A stretch of DNA of 64,000 bases from NCBI GenBank assembly GCA_965153455.1, contig OZ234493.1, positions 62,001 to 126,000 of the forward strand, written 5' to 3'. Source of the DNA: Sphagnum compactum. Taxonomy: Eukaryota; Bryophyta; Sphagnopsida; Sphagnales. A program made the translations under genes and the position numbers. Positions 1 to 10,160 of the stretch are shown here, piece after piece. The stretch's first letter is position 1. The number at the start of each line of letters is the position of its first letter. Under the pieces are notes generated by a model. It did no database searches, was not told the origin of the DNA, and saw only the letters and a list, made by a program, of their open reading frames with translations.

Positions 1-1901
1 TAGTAATAATAAATAATAAAAATAATGAAAAATTATCCCAAGAAATAATTTTTTAATATCTAATTAATTAATGAAATAAAAAATTAAATCACTTCTGTTT
101 TTAATATATCTGATTATTTGGCAATTACTTCTAAAATAATAAATTTCTACTCATCCAATTACTAAAATATAAATATTAATTTTACCTCTAAAAATAAACC
201 TTTTAAATTGTTAGTAGGTGTATTAGTTAAGATCTTCACCATTAATTAGTAGTAATAGTAAATGGCGACTTTCTTGGTGGATTATTAAATCTTTTTTGGA
301 ATCTTGCTTAGTTTTAGCAACCTACAAAAACACATTGTTTATATCTAGCGACTTCTGAGTTTTTTTGGTTAGATATGGCAAATTGCTTTTAAAAATCTCA
401 AAAATCCATTTGTTCGATTCATTAGCGTTTTTAGTGTGGCTAGGTTGCGAAAATTCACCAAAAAAAAGCACTACTAATGATCAACTAATTAAATAAAAGA
501 TAATTAGTTATTATCTAATGATCTAACAAAATAAATTATTAATTAATTTATAATTCTTGAATATTAACTGTAAACTATTAAATTTCTAGTTTATTAACTT
601 AATTAGTAGATATTAAATCAGTTTTCATAGAGCATTAATATTGATTGATTAATATTAATTAGCTATGAACCATAATTCTTGAATAATAAATATTAACTCT
701 CACATATTTTGATAAATATTAATGAAATAATAAATAAATTACTTCTTTATATTGTATAAATATTAACTAATTAAAAAGTTAAGTATTAGACAAAACTAAT
801 ATATTATGAATTTTATTTATTTATTAAGTAAAAATTAAATCATTTTTAATTCATCATTAAATAGTAAGTAGACAATTTAATTTGTGAAGAATTTATTTTC
901 TGTTATCCATTGCCTGGCTAAATATTTACTAATTAGTAATCATTAAATATTAACCATAACTCTTGATTAACTACCTAAATCAGATTATTGAGATATTTTA
1001 GAACTAATCATGTAATTCGAAATTAATTAATAAGGAATAATCAGATAATTATTATCTGAATAATTTTTTAGAATAACTATTTATTTCATAGTATTCAAAT
1101 ATTTAATAATTTTCATTAAATTATTCAGAAATCATGGATTAATAAATATTAAATATAAATTATGTATTTATAAACCTCTTGACTTGTTGATAGAAAGAAA
1201 GTAATTCTTTATTAACGAACTATTATTTCATATCTCTTAATTAATCAATTAATTAATATGAATAATTCATGACTAATGATTAATTATTGTATCAATTTAT
1301 AATTTAATATCTAATTAATCAAAAATTATTTCTTAAATAACTAATAAATAATAACTGATTATTTTGTTTTAAATGGTTGTTATTTTAAGTGTAATTGAAT
1401 GATGAAATAAAATTATTTAACTCATACTTTATATTAACCAATAAATTGTTTGAAAATAATAATTGTCAAATAATTAATGCTCATTTAATACAAATCTTAT
1501 ATCATATGAATGTAACCTTGCTATAATATTTAGTCATACCTTATAAAGATGGTTTATTTTAAATGAACCCCATACAAAATCAAAATGATTTTTTTCAATC
1601 CAATATGCCGATAATATGGTCAAATATATGTTTAATATATTTTGAACACATATTAAATATCTTCATATACCATGAATACAAGTCAAATATGCTTAATATA
1701 CCTTGAATAAAATTTATATAATGTACTTTTAATGTACTCCACAAAACTTTAATGTACATTAATAAATGTGTAAACACATAATAATAAGTAATTAAATTGC
1801 AACTAATTTTGTAACTAAATGAACATGGGATCCTATTCTTGGATGAAAAAATCATTAAGTTAATCAATATGGAAGAATGTGTAATTTAATAGTCTCACCA
1901 T
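1..1901. other. AT-rich DNA without a recognisable gene
   Basis: The stretch is dominated by short A/T words such as TTAATTAA and AATAAATATT. It has frequent stops in all frames and only one ORF of up to 90 codons, near 1595-1867, with no family resemblance. I see no splice-supported exon, RNA gene or clear terminal repeat. It may be old decayed repeat DNA. The first recognisable coding homology begins close to 1902, where integrase sequence starts abruptly. Confidence 0.6.
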
Positions 1902-2108
1902 AGGCGCAACTTGAAGGATTGTGCGGAGGAGTATGTGAAGACTTGTTTAACTTGTCAACAAAACCAGACCCTCAACAAGAAGCAAGCGGGTTTGTTACAA
2001 CCTTTGCCGATTCCCGAAGGGCCGTGCGAAAGTGTGTCAATGGACTTTATGATAAGTTTGCCCCCTTCAAAGGGGTTTGATGCCATCATGGTTGTGGTGG
2101 ATCGATTT
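1902..2108 (+). pseudogene. Ty3/gypsy integrase fragment (chromovirus)
   Basis: The translated fragment covers the end of the integrase zinc-binding region (TCLTCQQN, the CxxC half of HHCC) and the start of the catalytic core (VSMDFMISLPP with the first catalytic Asp, then VVVDRF). It matches, nearly base for base, the integrase of the plus-strand chromovirus at about 18891-19083. It lacks everything upstream and downstream. At 2105-2108 it is fused, through a shared ATTT, to gag sequence in the opposite orientation, so this is an illegitimate junction and not a working gene. It keeps CAA at 1986, where the larger copy has TAA. Confidence 0.85.
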
Positions 2109-2686
2109 TCATTTGTGGCGTTCACAAGGTCACGGAGTTTGCACCGAGAGATGTAGTCGGAATTCCTTGGAACAAATTTCGACTCGAGGCATTATTTGAA
2201 GAATTCCCAAGTATACCCATGGTTCTTCCCCTCCTCTTGTCTCACCGTCCCCCACCATGTGGTGGCATAGCCTTTCAAGTAGGACTAGGCAAGCTCCACG
2301 GCGGAATGCCGTCCAACCTTGGCGGCATGTATATAATCGTCCATCTCCGCAAGCCAAGCATCCACAACCTTCTGGTCTCAGGCACCATCGTAATTCCCGG
2401 GCTTGGCCGGTTGAAACCTTTCACCTTTGGAGGTCCCCGTTTTGAGGGCTGCCACCAACTCACCAAAGTCCGGCCTATTCATCTTGAGGAGGACTTCAAG
2501 TTGCTCCAGGGTGAATAGGACCGAGCTCCGTTGTTCCTCCTCACTTTCGGGTTCAACCTCGGGCTCATCTTGGTCCTCCCGGAAATTTGGTTCCTCCCCA
2601 ATTGATTCCGGCGGGGCTACTAGGTCTTCGACGGGCTCCTCGGACCTAAGCTCTGGAGCTAGCTTCCGATTCTTCTTGGGTGCCAT
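2105..2686 (-). pseudogene. Truncated chromovirus gag (N-terminal part)
   Basis: The reading frame starts at an ATG at 2686 (MAPKKNRKLAPE), 36 bases downstream of a tRNA-Met-type primer binding site. It contains the acidic linker and the MNRPDFGELVAALKTGT segment seen in the other two gag copies of this window. The rest of the capsid region and the zinc knuckle are missing, because the copy is cut at about 2105 and joined to inverted integrase. The first part reads openly and the later part is frame-damaged. It belongs with the PBS and LTR at 2723-3555 as the 5' end of a minus-strand element. Confidence 0.85.
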
Positions 2687-2722
2687 CCCAAACTCCCAAG
2701 AAGTACTTGAGCTTCACCTTGA

Positions 2723-2734
2723 GCTCTGATACCA
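2723..2734 (-). other. Primer binding site (initiator tRNA-Met type)
   Basis: On the minus strand this reads TGGTATCAGAGC, the usual plant LTR-retrotransposon PBS complementary to the 3' end of initiator tRNA-Met. It lies two bases inside the adjacent LTR end (2737), as expected. It marks the LTR to its right as a 5' LTR of a minus-strand element. Confidence 0.9.
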
Positions 2735-2736
2735 CA

Positions 2737-3555
2737 TGACGCGCTCCTAAGTCCCTTGTTGAACCCACTTGAGGGTTCAACTATGTAGAGTTGCGGAAAG
2801 TTGGGACTTGGGGCCGTTCCCGACTTCCAGCACTAGAAAGGGTAAAGGGGCATGCTAGAAGTCCCGTGATTAGACTGGGAAGAGGACAAGTGTTTCACCT
2901 ACTCAAATCTGCATAAAAAACCAACCCAAGTTGGTTAGAATCCATTCTGCACCCTTTTGGTGTTGGGACAAGCCACGGGCTAACTTGGACTCACTTGACT
3001 CACCACGGCCTGGACTCGGGGGAAGCCACCACCTTCCCCCTTATAGTATTCTTTGCGTCTCACCGCGGAGGCTACATCTGAATGGCTCTTTTTCCCGGGA
3101 CTCCCAAGTTGGAGTCCCGAAACTGTCCTGGGTTGAAGTCCCAAAACTTTGGGAGCTCGTAGCTCCCAGCTCCAAACTCTAATTGGAGTGATCCTTGAAC
3201 CAAAGTTGTAGCCCTTGTCGAGAGCTTTCCAACGCCATGTCGCACTTTTTCTGCAAACGTCCGCAAGAAGTCGATTCCCGACTTTTAGTGGTCGGGAGTC
3301 AAACTGCCAATTTGACTCCCGGCCCTTCTTTTGCCCGTAACTTGGGCTGCAGATGTCCAAATGACCAATGCGAGGGCATTTTAGACATCTACACTTCAAG
3401 ACCTTTCCATTGATATAAAAAACACCTCGAGGCGAGGTGTTTTGACCCCTATAATCTCTCCTGAGTTTTTGAGAGTCCCAGAGGACTCTAAGTCTCGCAC
3501 TTTTTGGAGTGTGAGGTGCACTCTCACCCTTTTGCCTCAAAGTGGGGTTGTCACA
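2737..3555 (-). repeat. Chromovirus 5' LTR (complete, 819 bp)
   Basis: On the minus strand it begins TGTGACAACCCC and ends GAGCGCGTCA, so it has TG...CA termini, and the PBS follows. The same LTR family occurs at 14475-14976 (-), 14977-15578 (+), 20881-21691 (+) and 21692-22450 (+). The TG end abuts protease-coding sequence of another element at 3556, showing that this element inserted into the pol region of a related minus-strand copy. It is slightly longer than the 811-bp LTR of the plus-strand element and looks like a sister subfamily, closer to 21692-22450. Confidence 0.88.
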
Positions 3556-5002
3556 CCCACGCATTCTCTTTCCCAAGCTTTTCCTAACATAAAGTGGATG
3601 GTTGGACCACTCACACAAGGCAATTCATGTGCCTTGACTCGTACAATCCCACTTTTAGATGGGATTCTAACTAACCTATTGTGCCCTTCTATGAACACAT
3701 TGTTTTGGGTGATGAACTCCATTCCCAAAACGCAATCCATTCCACCCAAGGTGGAAACTAACAAATCCACCTTTCCTTTCCAATTTCCCAATTGGAGAGG
3801 CACTCCCTTTGCTTGTAAAGTGGTTGGATGGGGAACCCCATCCGCGAAGTGCACCTCAATGGGTGCCTTGAGCTCCTCCAAGTGGAGCTCCATCCTTTCG
3901 GTGCTCTCCCGAGTTATGAAGTTATGAGAAGCCCCTGTGTCCAAAAGACATAAAATATCCCGCTTAGCGATCTTCCCTTTCAAGAAGATAAGTCAATTGC
4001 ATTCCGGTTGGGCTAGAGTGGCATTGAGAGCAAGTACCTTAGAGCTCCCACTCCCCGGTTTGGACTTGGGACAATCTTTGGAGTAATGCCCCACCTAGTT
4101 GCAATTGAAACATGCACCCTTGGGTTTTGCTCCAAATTCTCCCTTGGTTTGGTTCCCTTTGAAAGGAGCCCCCTTCTTCACAAAGCTCCCTTTGGGTTTG
4201 AACCCCAAGCCTTGGAATTGTTTGGGCTTTTCCTTGGTTGGGCTACCTTGCCCCAATTCCATTCCCCCTCATGCCTTGGTTTCTTGTGAAGGAACTTGTT
4301 GTCCTTATTGAACCCGGATTTGTCGCTCCGCCCTACATCCGAGAAGTTCTCCACTTTCGTGATGGCCTCGGATAGTGAGGTGGGCCAACTCTCCTCAAGC
4401 TTTCGCTTGGCCCAAGTTGGAAGCCCCATCACAAATTGGCACACACGATCCAACTCGTGCATGTGCCGGATCTCAAGCATGAGCTCGGAATAGGCCCTCA
4501 CATATTGCCTCAAATTTTCATTTGTGGCATTCACAAGGTCACGGAGTTTGCACCGAGAGATGTAGTCGGAATTCCTTGGAACAAATTCCGACTCGAGGCA
4601 TTCCTTGAAGAACTCCCAAATATACCCATGGTTCTTCCCCTCCTCTTGTCTCACCGTCCGCCACCATGTGGCGGAATAGCCTTTCAAGTAGGACTGGGCA
4701 AGCTCCACGGCGGAATGCCGTCCAACCTTGGCGGCATGTATATAATCGTCCATCTCCGCAAGCCAAGCATCCACAACCTTCTGGTCTCGGGCACCATCGC
4801 AATTCCCGGGCTTGGCCAGTTGAAACCTTTCACCTTTGGAGGTCCCCGTTTTGAGGGCCGCCACCAACTCACCAAAGTCTGGCCTATTCATCTTGAGGAA
4901 GACTTCAAGTTGCTTTGGGGTGAATAGGACCGAGCTCCGTTGTTCCTCCTCACTTTCGGGTTCAACCTCAGGCTCATCTTGGTCCTCCCGGAAATTTGGT
5001 TC
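3556..5002 (-). pseudogene. Chromovirus gag-protease (3' part of interrupted copy)
   Basis: Read on the minus strand, this is the capsid region of Gag, a CCHC zinc knuckle, then the aspartic protease (DTGASHNF, with the ILGMEF-like CVLGMEF later). The gag frame is open to 4178 and then shifts. The knuckle at about 4130-4085 carries a TAG at 4097-4095 where the plus-strand copy has CAG. The protease frame (3983 to 3556) is open but runs directly into the LTR at 3555. The 5' end of this gag lies 9.3 kb away at 14328-14424, because the methyltransferase element sits at 5003-14327. RT, RNase H and integrase are absent. Confidence 0.88.
4999..5002. other. Left target-site duplication GTTC
   Basis: GTTC here and at 14328-14331 flank the methyltransferase element. 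The uninterrupted gag copy at about 2596 has this GTTC once, between TTG and CTCC. A 4-bp duplication fits an integrase-mediated insertion of the gypsy type. Confidence 0.8.
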
Positions 5003-5047
5003 TGTCGTGACGTGTAGTGTCGTGACATATAGTGTCGTAAGGGTGTG
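5003..5047. repeat. 15-bp tandem repeat at the element's left end
   Basis: Three head-to-tail units of about 15 bp start with TGTCGTGACG, TGTCGTGACA and TGTCGTAAGG. They form the extreme left end of the insertion. No counterpart was found at the right end, so this may be terminal sequence peculiar to this copy. Confidence 0.6.
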
Positions 5048-5179
5048 AATCTGTAAGAAACTCTACTAAACAAACAGCCTAAAACCAATTAAAGGTAGAA
5101 ACTAATCAACTAAAAAGAGATGCATGCACACACATATATATACAATGCACAAGTGAGGCTGAGATGAAATTCTCATGTA

Positions 5180-5190
5180 TCCCCCCCAGA
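5180..5190 (-). other. Possible polypurine tract
   Basis: The minus strand reads TCTGGGGGGGAT, a purine run about 40 bp after the end of the pol frame (5229). That is the usual place for the plus-strand primer of a retroelement. An LTR should start just after it with TG, but the following sequence does not match the element's other end, so the assignment is tentative. Confidence 0.4.
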
Positions 5191-5246
5191 CCTGAGCCGG
5201 GAAAAGCGTGGCATGGTCTGAGTAGGAATCAAGGTGCTGTAGGAGA

Positions 5247-5381
5247 GCATGATGAACAGTACCAATTGCCGGCGGGAACTTGAGTGAGTTCCGGCTTGAG
5301 GCAGAAGAGATGGTATCCACCATTACAATTATCGCAAAGCAACATCTGATCAGCATCGTCTATCCTCTAACATACCTAACA
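5247..5381 (-). other. PHD finger domain at the C-terminus of pol
   Basis: In the pol frame the spacing is C-x2-C-x11-C-x2-C-x4-H-x2-C-x14-C-x2-C, a full C4HC3 PHD zinc finger. The ligand codons are at 5381, 5372, 5336, 5327, 5312 (His), 5303, 5258 and 5249. The core reads MLLCDNCNGGYHLFC and then VPAGNWYCSSC, with the conserved aromatic two residues before the last Cys pair. PHD fingers of this kind bind histone H3 tails, often the Lys4 region. Two TAG codons (5378-5376 and 5369-5367) fall inside, around the second Cys, so the segment is untranslatable in this copy. It follows the integrase C-terminal region directly, where chromoviruses carry a chromodomain. I cannot tell which H3 state it would recognise. 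Confidence 0.88.
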
Positions 5382-5384
5382 TGG

Positions 5385-6530
5385 ATAATCAAGTGGAGGA
5401 ATCCAAGTCGACGTGATGATGGTAGGATCTAAGTTTGGCAAGTGGCAAAGCGCACAATTTTTGGAATGATCTCGAATTGTGCGTCCATCAGCTCCTTGCA
5501 ACTCCAACACACCTGAAGGCCTGATCGCCTTAATCCTCAAGATAATGCGACCGGAAGAAGTGTCTAAAGTATCATTGGGTTGTCGCTGAAGATACACAAA
5601 ATCACAAACATCAAATTGTCTCACCTTAGGTTTCTAACTGCCACCTCGTGTGTGTGCATATCGTAAAGTGTCTCGATGTTGTGCAATGGACAGGTTCTCC
5701 ATGGCCATGGGCATAACCCTCTTGAATAGAGCGGCCCTTTCTGCAATGACCTTAGCCCAAATGTTTGGGGAGTCCAAGTCCACAACTTAGTCCATTTGAG
5801 CAGCAATGGAAGAGGGTGGAATGGGATGTCTCCCAAAAAGTAAAAAGTAAGGGGAGAAATGAAATAAAGAGGCGTGTTTGGACATCCTGTAACCCATGGC
5901 GATGTAAGGGAGGGCCAGGTCCTAATCCTCTTTGTTCTTAGTGAGGCAAATCTTCCGAAGTCCCTTCTTGCATGTTTGAACCATCCTTTCTGCAAGGCCA
6001 TCAGCTTGGGGATGATCTCTTGAAGTCCGACGATGGTCAATGAGAGCATGGTCAAGTAGGTCTTGGAATTCTCCCCTGAATTCTGATCCTTGATCAGTAA
6101 GGCACTCAACACAAGCCCCAAACCTACTTAGAACCTGTTGTAAGAAAGCCTGGCTAGTGCTGTGTGATGACTTGTCCGATAGCGCAACAAGTTCGACCCA
6201 CTTTGAAAAATGTTCAATCATAATCATGATGTAGACATTACCCCTGGAGGTTTGTGGTAATTCTCCAGCTAAATCACATGACCAACGATAGAACATGCCC
6301 TGAATAGGTAGTGGAGAAAGAGTGAGCTGTCGAGAGGAGAAGGAAGTTCTCACTCTATCACATTGTTCACACCTAGCAATGATGTCTCGGACTTGAGCAT
6401 ACATACCTCTCCAATGGTAATGAGGAGCGAGAAGGCTATAAGTACGCTTAACTCCAAAGTGTCCAAGCTCCGAGTGTACCTTCTGAATAAGACCAAGCCG
6501 TTCATGTGGTGGTGGAACCACTCTGTCGCC
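5385..6530 (-). other. Integrase domain of the methyltransferase element
   Basis: The zinc-binding region has His at HSELGHFG (about 6476 and 6461) and Cys at CEQC (about 6371 and 6362). The catalytic core has Asp in SCDLAGEL (about 6275), Asp in LTDQGSEF (about 6095) and Glu in ADGLAERMVQ (about 5990). The last two are 35 residues apart, one fewer than usual. After the stop at 5924 the same frame continues (DLALPYIAMGYRM, HFSPYFLLFGRHP) into a C-terminal region typical of Ty3/gypsy integrases. Role: insertion of the cDNA into the host chromosome. Three stops (5924, 5789, 5636) interrupt the region. Confidence 0.88.
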
Positions 6531-6799
6531 TTGTGGTAAGCATCGGACGAGGTGATTGTCCCTCCATGAGTAGCGTTTGGATCGCTGTTGTATGCGATCC
6601 CGCTGACTTGATGTAACTTGGGGAGGGTATTCCCCATGTTGAAGAAACCCCAGAGTGTCCAAGTCCTCCCATATATCCAGAATGGGATGCTCAACCAGGT
6701 TACATTGTAGTAATGCAAGATAACTAGATGCCTCAGATACATGTATTGCTGGGATTTGGTCAAAATCTTGCCTGGCTTCTGAAAAATCTTCAGAGGTAG

Positions 6800-8205
6800 T
6801 GAGGGGTCTTCGTGACATGGTATCCGCATTTTGATGTGTAATACCAAGTCGGTGAATAACCTTGAACTCATACTCTTGAAGTATAAGCGCCCAACGAGCT
6901 AACTTACCAGTAAGCTTATCGTTGGTCATCAACCATTTGATAAGCTGGTGGTCCGTATACAGAGTGAAATTGGTGCCATAAATAAAGGGCCTGAAATGTA
7001 TGACGGCCCATACAACAGCAAGGCACTCCCCCTCGTATGAAGAGTAGTTGCTCTCAGCCTTGTTGTTGCTTCGAGATGCATAGGCGATAACATATTCCTT
7101 GCCTTCCTCATCAAGTTCGCCCAGAATAGCTCCAATACCAAGAGCACTCCAGTCAGTGTGTAGAATGAAGACCTTGCTGAAATCAGGTCTTCTTAGAATG
7201 GGGAACTCTGAAAGCTTTTCCTTGAGTGTGTTGAAAGCTTCCTGAGCCTCTTCACTCCATGTCCAAGCAACATCCTTCTTTAACAATGCATAGAGAGGAT
7301 GAGCAATAGTATTGAAGTCTTGGACATAAATCCTGTAGTAATTACATAGTCCGATGAAGCTCCTCAAAGTGTGAACATCAGTAGGATCGGGCATCTCCAA
7401 AATGGCTACTACTTTGGCCCAATGAGCCATAATACCATTTGGCAAAATTCTGTGTCCAAGGTAGACTACTGAGGTGACAGCAAACTCACACTTTTTAGGA
7501 TGGATCTTCATATTGACTTCGTGGAGCCTCTTGAATAACTCCTCAAGATGAGCCAAGTGCTGCAGGAGTCCCTTGCTATGCACTAGGACATCATCTATGT
7601 AGCATTTCAGGAAATCTGCCCCTTCGAGAACCTGGTCCATGACTCGCTAAAAGAAGACAGGTGCATTCTTCAATCCAAAAGGCATCACAAGCCATTCCCA
7701 CAACTTGTTGCTTCCATGGAATGTCGTTTTCTTGCGATCCTTTGCAACGAGCACAATCTGGTTGAAGCCTTGCCTCAGATCCACAATTGTGAAGATGTTT
7801 GAGTCTCCAATGCTATCAAACAGTTCTTCAGGGATGGGCATGGGGTACCTGTCCTGAGGTGTAACCAGGTTCAAAGGCCTATAATCCCCGCACATCCTTT
7901 TCTCAATCCATAATCCAGCTGCATCCTTCTTTGCTGGCATTACTATAGCGGCTGCGAAATCAGAACTTGATGGCTGAATGAGACCGGCCTCATGGAGCTC
8001 TTTGCATCTTTCATCTACCAATTCCCATACATGTTTGCTCAACCTATGCCTCCTTCGATAGACCGGTGTCTCATCTGTAAGGTCTATAGAGAACTGCATG
8101 GTCTTACACCTACCTAAGTCTTTCATTGAGAATGCGAACACATTCTCATACTTAATTAGCAAGTCTGTGACCTGGTCTCTCTCCTTCTTGGTGAGCTGGT
8201 TCCCC
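6800..8205 (-). other. Reverse transcriptase and RNase H of the methyltransferase element
   Basis: RT motifs occur in order: the fingers segment RMCGDYRPLN, motif A TIVDLRQGFNQI with the metal-binding Asp, LVMPFGLKNAP, and motif C CYIDDVLVHS. RNase H follows with HTDWSALG, YEGECLAVVWAV, LYTDHQ and HQNADTMSR, which gives the four acidic residues. A single TAG at 7649-7647 lies between the FGLKNAP segment and YIDD, at a position where Ty3/gypsy RTs usually have Gln. Otherwise the frame is open. The RT belongs to Ty3/gypsy. I did not place it in a clade. Confidence 0.92.
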
Positions 8206-8540
8206 ATAACAAAAGGGTAGTTGGAAACACATGGAATGGAGTTGGAAAGTGTGTTTGAAGAACCTGGTGTATTGGGTTCTCCATTATCCAACTGCGTAGA
8301 TTCGTAGAAGGTTGTAATTGTTTCTCCAGAAGCTGATGTACCTCGAGGTGTATTGGACATAACTTGAGTCAAATTACATGGTACCTCCTCCCCCCCAACA
8401 CTGAGAGTGAAATGTAGAGTGTTGAAGATAGGCAAGTATACTTGGTCAGGGTGCCATGTGGTTGCATCGCCAGAACTGCAAGCTGATTGAGTCAATGTTG
8501 GTGTTGTGTACATTTGAAAGAGTATACAGGTTACCAACAA

Positions 8541-9476
8541 CCATGTAAGGGAGTTCAGGTCCATGCTTCTCCCCAGTAAAGCGTTATGCTCCAATCTAGT
8601 CACCTTGGTGTGACTAGTAGTGCTAGTTTGGAACCCCATAGCCCTTTCTCTTTCTTCTGGGCTTGGTTCATCCCAAGTGGCTGAAGCATGACGATACACC
8701 AAGCCTGGTCCATCTCCCTGAAAGGCGTGTGCTCCAGGGAAGGAGACAAAGGTGGGCCAAGCACCTCTTGGTTTTCCTATTGTATTCGCAAGAAACCAAG
8801 GAGGTTTCTCTTGCCTTGTAACTAGTCGGCAAGAGCTCTGATCATCCAATATGTGAGAAACCTGTAGGTTGTGGTCTCTGATGGTGTATCTCAGAGCCAA
8901 CTGCAGAATTGAAAGTGGTGCAAGGTTGGTCCACCAGTTGCGCAGCCGGTGCGCATAGGAACCGCATTGTGCCGCATCGAGTAGGAATGGCTCGCCAAGG
9001 TAATGTTTAACAAGTGTGTAGTGCTCCTGGACTTTCTCCCTCTGGTCAAGCTGAGAAGGGATGTTCTCAATTACATAACCAAGCGTAGGGGAAATGGATT
9101 GAGCCCAGGTGATCAATCGTACCATGTCCGTGAAGAGACCGGATCTTGTGTCACTCAAGCCTTCTCCAAATCCAGCTGCTGAAAATCCTTGACACTCCCA
9201 ACCTGAAATGATGAGGTCCACGGGGCCAAGTAATTCCATATGCTTATTCTGAATTAATTGTATGTCAGGGGGCAAGAAAGTGAAACTGGCCTTCCATGCG
9301 GTGGTTGTAAACTGTTGTGGAAATCTGGTTGTGAGCTCCATCATTCTCGATGCTGCCACTTGCCTTGCAATAGGATCAATGTCTACGTAGAAATACTTTC
9401 GAACCACCATCCCTGACTATAGTAGGGCTTCGAGACCTATACCAATACCACCAAAGAGCTCTAGTAATGTAATCCC
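8541..9476 (-). other. Cytosine-5 DNA methyltransferase domain inside pol
   Basis: The motifs lie in canonical order: I, LLELFGGIGIGLEALL (S-adenosylmethionine binding, about 9473-9420); II, YVDIDPIARQVA; IV, ISGWECQGFSAAG, with the catalytic Cys codon at 9194-9192; VI, GYVIENIP, with the Glu that contacts the cytosine (about 9068); VIII, QCGSYAHRLR, with the RxR pair; a target-recognition stretch of about 80 residues; IX, RERAMGF; X, ALLGRSMDL. About 310 residues is full length for a compact C5-methyltransferase. Two oddities: motif IV has Glu where nearly all family members have Pro before the catalytic Cys, and motif X has Arg where Asn is usual. A TAG (9419-9417) sits just after motif I. 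Predicted role: methylating cytosines in DNA, perhaps the element's own. Activity is not inferable from this broken copy. Confidence 0.92.
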
Positions 9477-9779
9477 TTCCTTAGGTGGTGTCCAGGTGAT
9501 TAGCTGACGGAGTAATGGCTTAATCGGTTCGCCATGGCTCTCCATGCTTTCAAAACTAGACAAAGCTTTGACCAAGGGCTTATGGGCTACTTTGAACCTT
9601 TGTAAAACCTCTGGTCCATGTTGAATGTCAGTAGGAACCACCCTCAAGCTTTCAGTAGCTTGAGCGTAAGCTATCTCCTCTTCATCTCCCTCTATCCATT
9701 CGTGGCTAGGTTGTTGGATGTAGGAAATGGTGTGTGCTTCCTTGAGCATACAATGGTGAGCCATAGGACTATGGTTCCC

Positions 9780-10160
9780 ATGTAAATCAAGGGGTATGTA
9801 TCCCAGGTGGTGGCCATCAGTCTCCCAATCCACTCGGTAGTACGCATGTTCGAACCAGTTGTCAATTGTGAAACCTGGTGGAAACAGGGCCTCTTGCCCA
9901 ATGAGCACATCATAACTAGTGGCATTGGTGACTAAACATCTGACCTGTAGGCAAAGCTCCTGATTTGTACCTTCATTGAAATTAAGTGCAATCAAATCCG
10001 AGCTCTCCCCAAGTACCTCCTCTACGCTCCCACTAGCGATGCGAATGTGCCACATAGATTTTCGTAGTTTGGAGTCAAGCATGCCCATCTTCTTGGCGAA
10101 TTGAACTCCAAGAATCACTGGTTGGGCACCTGTATCAAGAAGAACCACTCTGGGTGTATG
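9780..10160 (-). other. Aspartic protease of the methyltransferase element
   Basis: In the pol frame the segment PRVVLLDTGAQPVILGVQFA has the retropepsin DTGA active site (Asp codon at 10136-10134). A following hydrophobic segment ends in YDVLIGQEALF, which resembles the second conserved block (LIGxD/E) of these proteases. Upstream lies about 150 residues of low-complexity linker from the Gag overlap. It would cleave the polyprotein. The frame is open here. Confidence 0.82.

Noticed and set aside
1595-1867. 90-codon ORF in AT-rich DNA
   Set aside because: No domain, low-complexity composition and no splice or promoter support.
5102-5356. An 84-codon minus-strand open frame over the PHD region
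   Set aside because: It is out of frame with pol. The Cys/His ligands appear only in the pol frame.
5621-6121. A 166-codon minus-strand open frame overlapping integrase
   Set aside because: Shadow frame. The real integrase frame continues through the stop at 5924 with recognisable integrase residues.
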